64,000 nt of DNA from Gyromitra esculenta. Taxonomy: Eukaryota > Ascomycota > Pezizomycetes > Pezizales > Discinaceae. Under the pieces are notes generated by a model. The model was not told where the DNA came from. It searched no databases and saw nothing but the letters and a program-made list of their open reading frames with translations. Positions 38,446 to 49,602 of the stretch are shown here, piece by piece (the stretch's first letter is position 1; every line of letters begins with the position of its first letter). Both the position numbers and the translations under genes were made by a program. The DNA is taken from assembly GCA_038503075.1 (NCBI GenBank), contig JBCAML010000001.1:2480001-2544000 (forward strand), written 5' to 3'.

Positions 38446-39664
38446 GGTTGCTACTTGTCTTATTTACGTATATAAAAATGACTATAGGTTGCATGAACAA
38501 CGTCTGCTGTCTGCTAGGCGGTGGCAAGACAGTCAGTGGAGGGAAATATATACTAGGAGGGCTCGATGTGGGAATGGTCTAAGATATTTTCAATAAAGCG
38601 ATGCAATTCACCGCAGTACTATACTGCCAATACTGTAATATTTGGTATGGCAAACCATCTGAGACCTTAGCAAACCTCAAGACGCGTTAGATACTTGACG
38701 AATACTAAAGAAGATCATATGTCCTCATATATCTTAAGTGATATCATACAAATAGCTCACTTTTGTTCACCAGCAAAGCTTGATTATAAGCTGCTCCGCA
38801 TGTAGTTTAGTTCTAGGCTACCACGGAATCCTAACATGTTTATGAGATTGCTCGAATATCAAGTTTTTTTAATCCTCCGCTAGGTGGTCTGTGACACTTC
38901 GTCATCAGAGATCACTCGGCGTGATAGAAATCCCAGCGAATATGCTAGGGAATGTAAAGAAGGATATGGACGGTGCTGTCAAACTTGACCCTAGTCACCG
39001 AAAATTTTAGCTGGGTTGGTGTGGGATATCATGCATGCTAGGTACATACCGATACTACACTACATCGGCGACGTTACTTGAGTACGTACTCGTACGATCG
39101 TATTCTCGTGGCGCTCCCGAACTGATATTGAGGCGGGTACTAATAGAAAAGTGGTGAAAAGTAATTCTCTAGTTAACCGAGTGCTGAATGCGAAGGCGTA
39201 CGCGGCTTGCATAATATATAGTCTCTCAAACTCAAATACTTCAGTTATGAGCTGATGTTCAAAACGCCCCCATCCAGCTGCCACTACTACTTGATTGGCT
39301 AGATTTAAGGTAACATTCCGTTTTTGCTTACAGTTCCCTACTCAATTGGCTGAAATTTTGCTGCTTGCTAACTGTTTACTGGTGTGCGCCTCCATGCGGT
39401 AGGATCGTACGAGTACCAGTTTTGCGTTACATCCATGCAGGCAGAAAAGTTGGGCGCCCTGAACATGGGTGATTGGCTGCTTTAACCTCACCCTCTCCAC
39501 CCCTGCAAGCCCACACTTATATACTCTTGTGTATTTCTTTTTATCTATTCCAGCAGTGACAAACCGCACCCTTGAGATTGAAGTAAATTTGTCTCTACCA
39601 GAAACCGCTCAGAGTGTTGGAAAGGAAAAAAAAGACAATTAAAAATCACATTCGCTTGAACCAA
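38446..39664. other. Intergenic, no gene seen
   Basis: AT-rich. A stretch near 38630 (TACTGTAATATTTGGTA) resembles the terminal repeat of the MITE at 43154, but I found no inverted partner nearby. Confidence 0.5.
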
Positions 39665-40615
39665 CTACCAACGCCCGCTCCAATGTTTTAAGATATCTTC
39701 TCTAAAATCAATCCAGGTCCATTCTCCAGTTTCCTCTTTTTCTTCTTCGGCGCTCCAGGAGTCCGTCACAATCGCGACGTAATGATCCTCTATCAGCTTT
39801 CCAATTTCCAACATCCACTCCCCCCTCTCGACACCATCCACGAAAACCTTAACCTGGGTGTCCCTCTCGCCTTTTTCAACGGCATCTAGCACAACACCTT
39901 TAAAATCGATAGCCAAGAGATTCGTCACCAGTCCTGTGCCAACAGCTTTACAATATGCCTCCTTGAGTGCCCAATGCAGGTACAGCATTTTAATTTTATC
40001 ACTTTCCCTCAGCGGCGAAAATATCTTTCGTATCTCATTGGCAGTAAAAACATCGGCGTCACGAAACGTCTCCAGAAACGCAGATGCAGACGTACTACCA
40101 CGGCTATGGACTGTAGGAACAAGGTCTACTCCTATCCTAAGTGGAGACGTAGTAGAAGTTGGAGCAGTGACACGGGCTATCAAAACTACTAGACAGGGTG
40201 CCAGAGATGACTGTGATTTTGGATTGTGGTGCGAAACATTGTAGTCTCGTAATATCCATTCTCGATCTTCGCGCAGAGAAGATGGATGGTAGGATGGGCG
40301 TCCACTCTCGACATCCTTAATTATTGGGATTGAAGCCAGCGTCGGTATGGTATGGCTAGGCTTCCCATCGCTGTAGACTTTAGAAACGATAAAACGCTGG
40401 AGAAGCTGTGAACCGAGTGCTAGTTTACGGTCGGCGGGGAAGTGAAATTTAGTCACGGAAAGCTGGGTTGAAGGTGGGAGAAGATTGAGAGTTTCGTTAA
40501 ACTGGAGTAGCACTAAAATGTTAATTAGATACATCAGAGATACAGAGATAAACTTACTGACCTCATCTGGAGAATTCCACAGAGGGGCAACGTCGAGAGC
40601 GTAGCGAAGCAACAT
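39665..40615 (-). CDS. 4'-phosphopantetheinyl transferase (Sfp/NpgA type)
   Basis: Two exons (40615-40558 and 40512-39665; 45-nt intron with a GTAAGT donor) encode 301 residues. The enzyme moves phosphopantetheine from CoA onto carrier domains. In moulds the single NpgA/PptA enzyme activates polyketide and peptide synthetases and the lysine enzyme alpha-aminoadipate reductase. Family motifs are in order: a KFHFPADRKLALGSQLL block near residue 40, DYNVSHHN near 110, the magnesium-binding RIGVDLVP near 147, and WALKEAYCKAVGTGL near 200. The N-terminus RYALDVAPLWNS is typical of fungal members. Splicing in phase keeps the frame; the unspliced frame adds unlikely hydrophobic residues. The gene is divergent from SLX1 and not in a visible biosynthetic cluster, as expected for a housekeeping copy. 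Confidence 0.9.
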   Translation of the reverse strand: MLLRYALDVAPLWNSPDEVSKFISVSLMYLINILVLLQFNETLNLLPPSTQLSVTKFHFPADRKLALGSQLLQRFIVSKVYSDGKPSHTIPTLASIPIIKDVESGRPSYHPSSLREDREWILRDYNVSHHNPKSQSSLAPCLVVLIARVTAPTSTTSPLRIGVDLVPTVHSRGSTSASAFLETFRDADVFTANEIRKIFSPLRESDKIKMLYLHWALKEAYCKAVGTGLVTNLLAIDFKGVVLDAVEKGERDTQVKVFVDGVERGEWMLEIGKLIEDHYVAIVTDSWSAEEEKEETGEWTWIDFREDILKHWSGRW

Positions 40616-41265
40616 TGATCCAGATGGCTGTAAAGGAGGGAACCAGAGTTAAACATCTAGGAAATAGCAACGGCCGGGTAAGCCGAATGACAATTAGTAC
40701 TGTAGATCTCCCACAGAAAGATAATGCAACTGCTAACCCCAGTCAAAAAGAAAACAGGAATAGCAAATCGTTTCCATTCTAGGTTATGGGTTCGAGTCTA
40801 ATAAAAATCAAACTTTAGAAGTTCTGGCAGGCCTTTACAAGAGCTTAATTGCGCTCATTAAGACTGGAGGTGGACTGCAAGCAATTCTGGATCCTTAAGC
40901 TTATCTGGCTAGCGATGAATCTAAGCCAACTTGCCCAGCTGGATCGCGGCAAAAGAGTTGTTTTAAAAATGGGCCTGCCCCAGACCCTATTGTATAGAAC
41001 AAATAGCTACCGAGAAGTGCAATTGTGGTTTTTGAGGCTTAACGAGAAGAGGGAAAAACACTCCTGGATTGTTTATTCGCTGTGCACAAAACACTCTCAA
41101 AAACGTCACTACTACATATGAAGGCGTAGGAATTGACCAGTTTCCAATGCTCTATATTTAATCTCCACCATAGGAAAAATGGTGAAGCGAGGGTTGTACA
41201 GACTTGCGAGGTCCCAGGCCAAGAAATGTGGCAGCAAACAAACCTCCTTGACTCGACGACGACCC
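40616..41265. promoter_or_regulatory. Shared upstream region, PPTase and SLX1
   Basis: A 650-bp gap separates the two divergent starts, so it should contain both promoters. No distinct motif stands out. A B-box-like GGGTTCGAGTCT near 40788 was considered as a tRNA and rejected. Confidence 0.5.
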
Positions 41266-43118
41266 ATGGACGAAAAAGCCATCCCCGCGTTCTACTGCTG
41301 GTGAATATCCCTCTCCTCTCTCTCCCTATACATATCAGACCACTATAGTACATCAATGCTAAGAAAACAATTTGGAATAGCTATCTGCTCCGCTCCACCG
41401 TATCCCACCGACACCTATATGTCGGTTCCACCCCCAACCCCCGCCGCCGACTGAGCCAGCATAACGGCGTAGACAAAGGCGGCGCGCGCAGAACTAGCAG
41501 GGAGAGTCTCCGTCCTTGGGAAATGACTTGCATTGTCACTGGCTTTCCATCGAATATCGCTGCGTTGCAATTCGAGTATTGCCTCCTATTTTTTTTTCGT
41601 TAGTGGCGTCACAATCGTATGTTGAACACGACACGCTAATACAACCTTCCCCCCTTTTTTCCCTTTCTTTCTAGATGGGCATGGCAGAACCCCCACCTTT
41701 CTCTCAAGATTCCTTCCGACCAGCGTGTAGCTAGCAGCACTCGCAGGACGAAAAGCGGCGGCACGAAACTCACCCGTCCCTCCCCCTCGCTCACTGGGAG
41801 ACTCGAACACCTCCACCTGCTACTCCGAGTCGACGCCTTCTCCCGATGGCCATTATCTGTGCGGTTTTTCGTGAGCGACGTGTATCAAGCCTGGAGGCTG
41901 TGGTGCGAGCGCGAAAGCATAAGTCTGCGAGAAAGCATCAGAATCATTTTCGACGGGCGACGTGGGGAAGACGATGATGACGAAGCGGCAGCGGCGGCGG
42001 GGAAAGACACGGAGGACGGAGATGATTCACCACCTAGCAACCAAGCCCCCGCCATAAAAAAGAAGCGAAGAACGAAATGGGACGCACACGGAGAAGGTGG
42101 CGTCCAAGGGCTTGATATAACATACGACCACCTAGACCGGCACCTCCAAAAGTCTCGAGATATTTTACGTCCAGGCGTTGAGGTCGAATGTGGCTTATGT
42201 CACGGCTCACTGGTAAACGAACATTCATTCACGCTAGTATGCCCTCACGCGTTCTGCGAGTACGCTGCACACATGACGTGTCTTGCTGGGGAATTTCTAC
42301 GCCAGGAATCACCCAGAGCTTCCGCCAGCGATGAGAGTCGGGTGATAGTTCTACCGACACATGGGGAATGCCCAGGATGCGGGGGCGAGACAGCTTGGAT
42401 AGACCTCGTGAAGGAGCTTAGTGTAAGGACTAGGTCGAAGCCGAAGAAACCAGCAGGAAAATCAAAAACGACAAAAGGTATTGCAGGGGAAGAGTCGGAG
42501 GAAAGTGCGGATGACGATGAGCATATCACAGCAGCTGACCTGGCTGATATTCCTGAGGGGAGGGAAGGAGAGATTGCGTGGGATGATCGTGATACGGACG
42601 TGGATTCTATTCTCAGCGATACCGGGAGTGAAAGAGGGGATAAACCGACAAAGAGAAAAGCAAAAGCAAAAGCAAAAAGCACGCTCCCAGTGGTGATCGA
42701 GGATAGCGATATAAACTCCGACTTAAGTGGTTCCGGAAGCGAGAATAGAGAAGGCGGGATTAAAACGATAAAGAGAAAAAGAAAAACGCCAGTAAAGAAG
42801 GCACAACCAGTTGTGATCGAGGACAGTGATATAGATCACAGTCTAACTAATTCTGAAAGCGAGGTGGGGAAATCAAAAAGCGCAACTAAATCAAGGAAAG
42901 CGAAGGAGAAGGCACAGACAAGGAAGCATCAGGTTGTGATCGAAGATAGTGATATGGAGTCTGACTTAGACAACTTCGAAAGTGAGACGGGGGGTGTGAC
43001 GAGTGGGAGCAAATCAAAAAAGGGGAAGGAAGATTTAAAGAAACGGGGGAAGAAGGCACTCCCGGTTGTGATCGGAGATAGTGATATGGATTCTGACCTG
43101 TACAAGCCTCGAAAATAG
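41266..43118 (+). CDS. SLX1: Structure-specific endonuclease subunit SLX1
   Basis: Three exons (41266-41300, 41381-41575, 41675-43118) encode 557 residues. SLX1 is the catalytic subunit that, with SLX4, cuts branched DNA such as Holliday junctions and stalled forks in the nucleus. The GIY-YIG nuclease domain is residues 9-90: [43 protein letters not shown], and the catalytic Glu in QFEWAWQ, split by intron 2. A zinc-binding RING-like domain is at about 248-320 ([37 protein letters not shown]). The tail, about 240 residues, is much longer than in yeast Slx1 (304 in total). It carries four units of a [12 protein letters not shown] motif near residues 415, 455, 496 and 540, separated by Lys/Arg-rich linkers. 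Starting at the later in-frame ATG at 41859 would delete the nuclease domain, so the spliced start is preferred. Confidence 0.9.
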
Positions 43119-43153
43119 CTATTTGTAAAATTAGAACCATGGATTATTAGCTA

Positions 43154-43330
43154 CCGTAGTATTTGGTGAAATTCGTTCCGGCGCTAGTAGGTAAGACACG
43201 CATATAATCTGTTAATACTCTACGTTTATGATGCTGTTGGGGGGTTTTTGGCGGAAAATCATGGAAAGTCAACATGTTCTATGCATGTTTTACCTACTAG
43301 TGTCGGAACGAATTTTACCAAATACTACAG
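43154..43330. mobile_element. MITE with 41-bp inverted repeats, TA target site
   Basis: A 177-bp non-coding element is bounded by TA dinucleotides at 43152-43153 and 43331-43332. The left end (43154-43193, starting CCGTAGTATTTGG) and the right end (43290-43330, ending CCAAATACTACAG) are inverted copies with only about five mismatches over 40 bp. TA duplication and terminal repeats that fill nearly half of the element fit a Tc1/mariner-derived MITE. It holds no reading frame and sits 35 bp behind the SLX1 stop codon, so it may lie in the SLX1 3' UTR. I saw no second full copy in the window. Confidence 0.8.
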
Positions 43331-43332
43331 TA

Positions 43333-45619
43333 TTAGTTAGTTATTAGCTGGGTTGTAAATTATGAGACGCGTTCGCTTCGCACGCTAAAACCTGCCTCAT
43401 AAACATTCCTAGAAGTGGTTGTGATAATATTCTAGTGGGAATCTAAATCATAGGTTGGATCTTCTAATGTCTGACAACTTCTATTGGACGCCTGCCTTAA
43501 GACAATAACCCGTACTATATTACGCATGGCCTATCGTATATTACAGGTCTAGCATCACGTAATATCACTCACTGGCCCAAAACCTCAAACCCAAGTCTCA
43601 CTATAAAAGCAAAACACAGCTATTTGCTATCTGGCCCGGAAGATAATTTCATAACTAAAATTTCTATTGATTTATTATAGAGGATCGCACGATCAGCTAA
43701 AGCAGCAGACAGCCGCCATTATATATATATGACAAAAATAAAATAAATAAATGTGACATCTTAGACATTGCGCTACGCCGAAGCAAGGCTCTAGTTATGA
43801 AAAAGCAACAAGTCAAGCACCTTAGCCGCAAACCTCCATTTAGCTGCCCTCCAACCTCATATTAGCACATGCAATATTAACATCGGTGTTCGGTATCAAT
43901 CAAAGCTACGTTATTGTTTTTGGACTGTGAATGACAACGCAACGTTTTTTCCCCCAGGACGTGTCTGGGATCCGACTCCGGTTATTAAGAGTCCCTAAAG
44001 AGATGGTATTCATCAATCAGCGACTTGTAATCCATCAACCTACTCGTACGAATATGCTCCCAAGCGGAGTGGAGCGGGTATTGAATGCTATCATGAAGAT
44101 ATATACCAAGATATACTGGTAGCATTCCGAGGGACACTTTAGGTAAGACAAGACTTAACCTGCTTTGATTAGCGCTAGGATCTTTATTTATTTCCCATGA
44201 GCGAGAGCAAGTTAATGATAACACTTTGGCATCGATATGAATTCCGTAGTACCCTGATACCTCAAATGAATCATAACAGCCTCTTTTTTTGGCCGACTCA
44301 TTGATTGATTGACAGAATGTCTTATCTGTATGGTTTTAGAGTCTGTAGCTGGATATGTTCTGATATAATTTTTGAACAGGTGCCACTGGAAGTCCGCTTT
44401 CCTGTTTCGTCTCGACCAATATGGCTAACGGTCGACAATTTCTGCAGGAATGACGGACAAAGCAAGATGTCCTTTATTGGAGAATGAGTAACACGCTGCT
44501 GTTTTCATTGTCTACGGGAGTTGATTGAGTCAATGCGTGGGGCGCGTTCCCAACCCTCTTTTGCGAGAGTGGATATCTCTTGATGATGGGCGACGATGAC
44601 GATGACGATGACTGGAACAATATAGAAGAATCTGAGCTATCTAAGAAGTTGACCATTTTTGAATGACTGAAACCCGCCGACCACATGAATGTTGCTGCTG
44701 CAAAAATAAATATCCGCCGTATCTTTCCGTCCTAATCCAACATCGAAAGGGAGTTTTCTCTCTTTTTCTTCTCTTTTGCGAAGTCTGTATAAAAAGGTAG
44801 CCTGAATCCAAGGTGCGCGTTTGTGACCAAAAGCATAGACAGTATTGATTGTACCAGAAAGACGGAATAAACTAACCCTGAGGTCAAATGGGAATGGAGA
44901 AATGGAGCGTGGAACCTTTCTAAGCGGAACATGACGGGATTACTGATACCGGCGAGTTTGAATGAACGAATGTTGTGTCACGGGGGTTGACCAAAATGGA
45001 GACGAATACAGAGTATATCGAAACGTGATGCAAAGAAATAACTTGCATGCCGGGATGAGCTGAAAATCCTGTCCAAGCAGTCGAACTGTTCCCGGTAAGG
45101 CGATCTTGTTTTTATTTTCTTAGTTTTTGTTATACGAATCTGCTTTTCGATAAGGCCGATACCGCCGACAATTAAAAGTGAAAAACGGAAACATTCTTGG
45201 TGAAGGTGATTCTTCGAGATGAGACCCGCGCTGATAGATACTGATAGATTGAATTCTTTTCTCTTTTTTGAAGACGGCCGCCGCAGTGCCGGTAGTCGCC
45301 TCGTCGTTCCCAAAACACAGACCGCGTTGAACTGATCCGGCTGTGTAGTTGAGTGCCGAAAGCTAAAACTCCTCCCTCATGAACAGCTTCCACATTTTAA
45401 GCCACCAAGAACCAGAAAAAAACTACAGGATACCAAGCGATAATAAAGGCAACAAAAAAAAAAAGGTAATTAAGAAATACAGAGTAGAAGGAAGAACCAG
45501 ACAGGGGGAAAAGACATGAACACAAATAACGGTAGTACACGGTGGATTAATTTGGCGAACGAAAAAGAAATTGTTATCACACGTGCACTCGCACATTCCG
45601 TTAATCACATAGCGTAAGT
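43333..45619. other. Intergenic, no gene seen
   Basis: AT-rich with scattered short frames of no recognised family. A (GATGAC)n microsatellite occurs at 44592-44612. The right end should hold the 3' UTR of the Tra2-like gene. Confidence 0.5.
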
Positions 45620-46828
45620 TTATCTCCTGTAACTGCGATCATCGCGAGGATCGTCGCGATACCCACCATATCCTCCTCCTCTGCCGCCACTTTCACTGCC
45701 AGCAGGTGGAGCGGGAGGCTCTGCTGCTGCTGCGGTGCGGGAATAACCAGGCTCACGCTCGGCGTAGCTAGTGTATCCAGCTTCCCTAGGGGCGCGGCGG
45801 TCTTCACGGGTATAACGGTCATCACCACGGCTAGAAGCATAACGATCGACACCACGGGGAGGTGGGTAATCATCACGGGGCTCACGCGAACGATAGTAAC
45901 GGTCACCACCACGGCCATCACGGTCATCGTAACGCGAAGAGTATCCGCGATCGTATTCATCATAGCGGCCACCACGTGGGGGATAACGGCCACCACGGTC
46001 ATCGTAACGTGGAGGTGGGGGCCCACGGCGGAAATCATCTGGACGTTATATTAGCCCACTGCTTGCGTACATATTACTAAGAACAGAAATCCTACCTCTC
46101 TTTGGTGGTCCAAAGTACTTTCCAGGAGTTGGAGTTCTAGGACGGCTTCTACGAGCCTTTTCAATGCTAAGGGTACGGCCCTCGAAAACTTCACCCTGAA
46201 GACGTTCTTTGGCACTGTCGGCCTGTTCCAGAGTAGCCATCTTAACAAATCCAAACCCGCGGGACTCCTTGCTGTGAGGATCTAACATGATCTGACACTT
46301 TTCAACATCACCATATTTGGCGAAAAGACGAGTAACATCATCTTCTGTAAGACGGGGATGAATTCCGGTCACGAAAAGATTAGTACCAGTGTTGGTAGCG
46401 CCGTCAGCGGGCGAACCACCGTTTCCACCACGATGACCACCACGCTCAGACGTGTTGGATGCAGTGTCAAGAGGACGACGGTCATCAGGCCGTGATTCAG
46501 GAGGAACAGAGCTGAAACAAAAATTTAGCTTCATGTGTGACAAGAAAAACAAACAAATCGGATAGTTACCGTTCGCCACGGCCCCCAGGAGACGCGCTTC
46601 TCACGCGATCTCGCCTTGGGGGAGAATCTCCGCGTCTACCCCTAGGAGATACGGAGCGCTCATCGCGCTGGTATTGATCGCGATCTGCTGTGAAAATTAG
46701 CTTTCACCGTTTCAAAAAAAAAAATTTGCAGCTAGTGCCACAAACAAAGGAAAAGATTGACCAAAAGCAGAGTCGAAGAGAAAAGGTAACATACCATCGT
46801 ACCCACGACTTTCATTTTCGTAATCCAT
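45620..46828 (-). CDS. Tra2-like SR-type RNA-binding splicing factor
   Basis: Four exons (46828-46795, 46687-46570, 46511-46096, 46038-45620) encode 328 residues. Residues 12-50 are Arg/Ser/Asp-rich with SP dipeptides (SVSPRGRR, SASPGGR). One RRM spans about 95-170, with RNP2 LFVTGI at 96 and RNP1 RGFGFVKM at 135, followed by the linker SRPRTPTPGKYFGPPKR, which resembles the segment behind the RRM of Tra2 proteins. The C-terminus is rich in Arg, Gly, Asp and Tyr, with repeated RYDDR/GGRY units. Tra2-like proteins bind exonic enhancers in the nucleus and steer splice-site choice; the function here is inferred. Introns are 107, 58 and 57 nt. The first acceptor is a CAGCAG tandem, so the protein may come in two lengths. 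An alternative frame at 45601-46038 is a shadow. Confidence 0.87.
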
Positions 46829-49020
46829 CGTCATCAAAGTTGTTCAGAGTCAAACGTAGAGCTTCTTGTTTGTTGCACAAAGGGGTATGCCTCGGGCAGA
46901 TAAAAAGAAGGCGATAGTGAAAAAATATGCCTTAATATAGGGGGTGATGGAAGAGATGAAGAAAGGAAGAGAAAGAGGCCAGCAGAGAAGGGCTAAAGCA
47001 GAGAAGAAGGCGAAGAGATGATGTTGGGACAGGAACGCTAAGGGGGGAAGGAAGAAAGGAGGCGGTGAGGGAAGAAAGAAGGGCGATGGGAGATGAGCAG
47101 GTGGCAAAGAATGGAAAAGGGATACGGTACAACAACCGCGTCGCATACCTAAGCCGCGCCTTCTCCAGCAGGGTTGCGCCCTAGACATGCAAACCCCCAG
47201 TAACGACACCTGTCCATGGAATTCTCGAAACGAAGCAGCAAAATTTTCAGTTATTTTGCGTGCCTTGTCGGCTGCTGTTTTATTTACAAGTTTGTTGGCA
47301 TCAGGATTCGTTTGTTGTGTTTCACCTGTCAGGCAGGTACATGTAGATTTTTCTCCGACGGTTTTGAGGGCAACTGCAGGGGTCTAGCTTAGCCCCTTGC
47401 TCACCGGAGCGGTTTTGGATGCTCAAGCACAAGCTCCGTCCGGCGTAAATAGGAATTTATACTGTGGCTGGTGCGCTTCAAACCGGTTAAGTGGTCCCAT
47501 GACCATTGAAATCCACGGTGGTATCAAACTGCTGGAAGGGATTGTCGGGCCTTGGTGGGTCTCAGCCAGACAAACAACACTGACATTAACTAAAAGCAGC
47601 ATAAAAAAATATACTTGAAATATTTGTTGGCATTCAGGTACAGTTAACCTACTTAATAAGAATGTGAGATAATATATCTAGGTGTCTTATAATTAAGTGA
47701 AGGATCGAGGGCTTTAGTTTCAGTGGTGCTTCGTATGATGCTTCGTCGATATTGGCTGATTTGATGCCGCTTATAGAACGAATGGCCCAGAAAACTTCTT
47801 GCCATGCAATCGGACTATATTTATTTAGCTGACCAGTCAAATACCAGGCCACACGATTAGAGTGCGTGTATATTAGCAGTTAAATAATATATGTAGTTTT
47901 GGTATTATAAAACATACCTGTCAATACGTGTAGACACATGGCTAAACGTATCTTAGCGGAAGCCTAGGGATTTTTGTAAGTTAAATTCAATGGCGTAGCG
48001 TTTTTGGGTTTAAGTAGTTCGTAGCGAGTGTATCTTGCTGCAGTTGGTTATCTCACTATGTCGGCATCTCGAGCTTGGCGAGTGCCTCACGAGCCCACGA
48101 ACTCCAAGGACATGACCTGAGATAAAAGTTTGCGATCCTTAGATTTCTCTACTGCTGGAGATTTGATCAAGCTAAAAGCCTCTGGAAAAAGCTAATGCGC
48201 TGAGGAGGACCGAAGCAAAACGGGACGAAAGGTACATACGCCAACATAGTATCGCTCGGCTTACAGGCCATGCCAACATCGATTATCCCAACTCCTCTAG
48301 ACATCCACCAGTTTCGCCGCCATAAATATTAACAAGGGTATTTCTCTCCACACGTTCATCCAACCCACACCTCATCTACATAACAGATTCTATGATATAC
48401 CACTCATAGTCTGTGGTAGAAGTTACCTTTTGGAAGATGGAGAAGAGAATATCTTAGTAATCTAGTAAAGTTGTGATCCAGCCCTTTTTGCCGAGTGGAA
48501 GGCGGATGGCTATTGATACTTCTTGCTATCGTGCTTTCTGGCGGCGACAATTGGTTAGTTAAAATCCAAGAAGAGCTCACTAACAAGCAATTTGTTTATT
48601 CCACGTGGCTCAGCAGCCTCGGCGTTCATTGACCAATATCTCCGTCACTTTAAGTACTTATCATTACTTGAGTCCATCAGTTGAAATGAGAATGAGTCTA
48701 GCTCATTTTTTCTCTGATAGAAAGTTGAATTCGGGTATATACACCGATTTGATTTTTTTTCGCAAGCTCCTCAGAGGGAAAAGTTTGTATATTTAGTGGT
48801 TTCCTAGAGCATCACCGTGCACACAACTCAAAGGTATTGAATACCATCTTAATTCCAACAAAGACCCGGGCGACTTCACTCATATATTGGAAGCAGTGAA
48901 GGTATTAAAGCAGTCACAGCAGCAGGCAGGCATATTCTGTAGAGATATGTGTTGGCGTTATGATGCACAATGTAATGGTAGCTATCCCCTCGTAATCTGA
49001 AGTTTTTAAAGTAGTATTGA
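46829..49020. other. Intergenic with short frames
   Basis: The 300 bp next to the Tra2-like start are purine-rich on the plus strand and probably hold its promoter. A plus-strand frame at 48605-48992 is open except for one TAG at 48794 and could be exonic relics linked to the frame that starts at 49021 (a GTAGCT donor near 48977 would join in phase). I recognise no family. Confidence 0.4.
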
Positions 49021-49602
49021 TTTGAATTTGAATATTTAGATGATCGTTTCCAAACTCCCCGGATTCTAGAGGCCCTCGGGCTTCTTCGCATCCCCGAGAC
49101 CCGTAGATTCTCTAGGTCCCACAGCTGCGGCTATGACTTCCCCGACTTCCCAAAATTCACAGAGTCCCCAGAGTCACCAGAACCCCCAGAGTCCCCAAAA
49201 TTCCCAGATTTCCCCGACTTCCCCGACTCCTCAGACTCCCCCAAGACCATCAAATCCTCAAACACTCTAAACTTCCCAGACTTTCCCAACTTTCCTGGCT
49301 TCCCAAAATCTCCCGAGATCTCCGAGGCCTCAGACCCCCAGAAGCTATACCTAACGCCCGAAACGTACACGCAAAAAACACTCGAAGACTATAAAAAAAC
49401 ACTCGAAGCTAGACTAGCCTTTCTAGAGGAGCATCAGCTAGACCAAGGGCCAGTCTTGATATGCGCCATGTTTGGGGCATTTGTGGGTGTCCTTTTCATC
49501 CTGATTTCTGGTAGGGCTAGTACACGGGGCGTGAATGATGGGGTTCGGTCGCTCGCGCTTATTTGGATTGGGGCGTGTCTTTCTGTGCTTTTGTGTAATT
49601 GA
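49021..49602 (+). CDS. Unrecognised membrane protein, tripeptide repeats; start unknown
   Basis: This frame is open for 193 codons to a TGA but contains no ATG before its membrane part, so an upstream exon is needed; an acceptor ATATTTAG ends at 49038. After a segment reading TPRILEALGLLRIPE come about 20 units of a tripeptide of the form [D/E/K/N]-[F/S]-P (49135-49323), encoded by a 9-bp DNA repeat. Next is a charged helix (QKTLEDYKKTLEARLAFLEE) likely to form a coiled coil, then two hydrophobic segments (VLICAMFGAFVGVLFILIS and LALIWIGACLSVLLC) and the stop. This order suggests a tail-anchored or hairpin membrane protein with a Pro-rich exposed part. No known family comes to mind. The opposite strand is also open over the repeat (49131-49370), but only because of the repeat. 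Confidence 0.45.
   Translation, partial: FEFEYLDDRFQTPRILEALGLLRIPETRRFSRSHSCGYDFPDFPKFTESPESPEPPESPKFPDFPDFPDSSDSPKTIKSSNTLNFPDFPNFPGFPKSPEISEASDPQKLYLTPETYTQKTLEDYKKTLEARLAFLEEHQLDQGPVLICAMFGAFVGVLFILISGRASTRGVNDGVRSLALIWIGACLSVLLCN
49135..49323 (+). repeat. 9-bp coding minisatellite
   Basis: Units like GAGTCCCCA and GACTTCCCC repeat in steps of nine bases, so copy-number changes keep the frame. Units vary at the first codon (Asp/Glu/Lys/Asn) and between Ser and Phe at the second. Confidence 0.7.

Noticed and set aside
40775..40810. Possible tRNA from a B-box-like GGGTTCGAGTCT
   Set aside because: No matching A box, acceptor stem or clover-leaf could be drawn around it.
41859..43118. SLX1 starting at the ATG at 41859
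   Set aside because: This start would remove the GIY-YIG nuclease domain, which is clearly encoded by two upstream exons joining in phase.
45601..46038. Val/Met/Thr-rich minus-strand frame
   Set aside because: Shadow of the last exon of the Tra2-like gene in another frame; the spliced Arg/Gly/Tyr frame fits the family.
47187..47387. 66-codon frame with a hydrophobic middle
   Set aside because: Could look like a small secreted or membrane protein, but there is no other support and similar-sized chance frames are common here.
49131..49370. Gly/Lys/Ser repeat protein on the minus strand
   Set aside because: It is the antisense of the 9-bp minisatellite; the plus frame continues into a plausible coiled coil and membrane segments.
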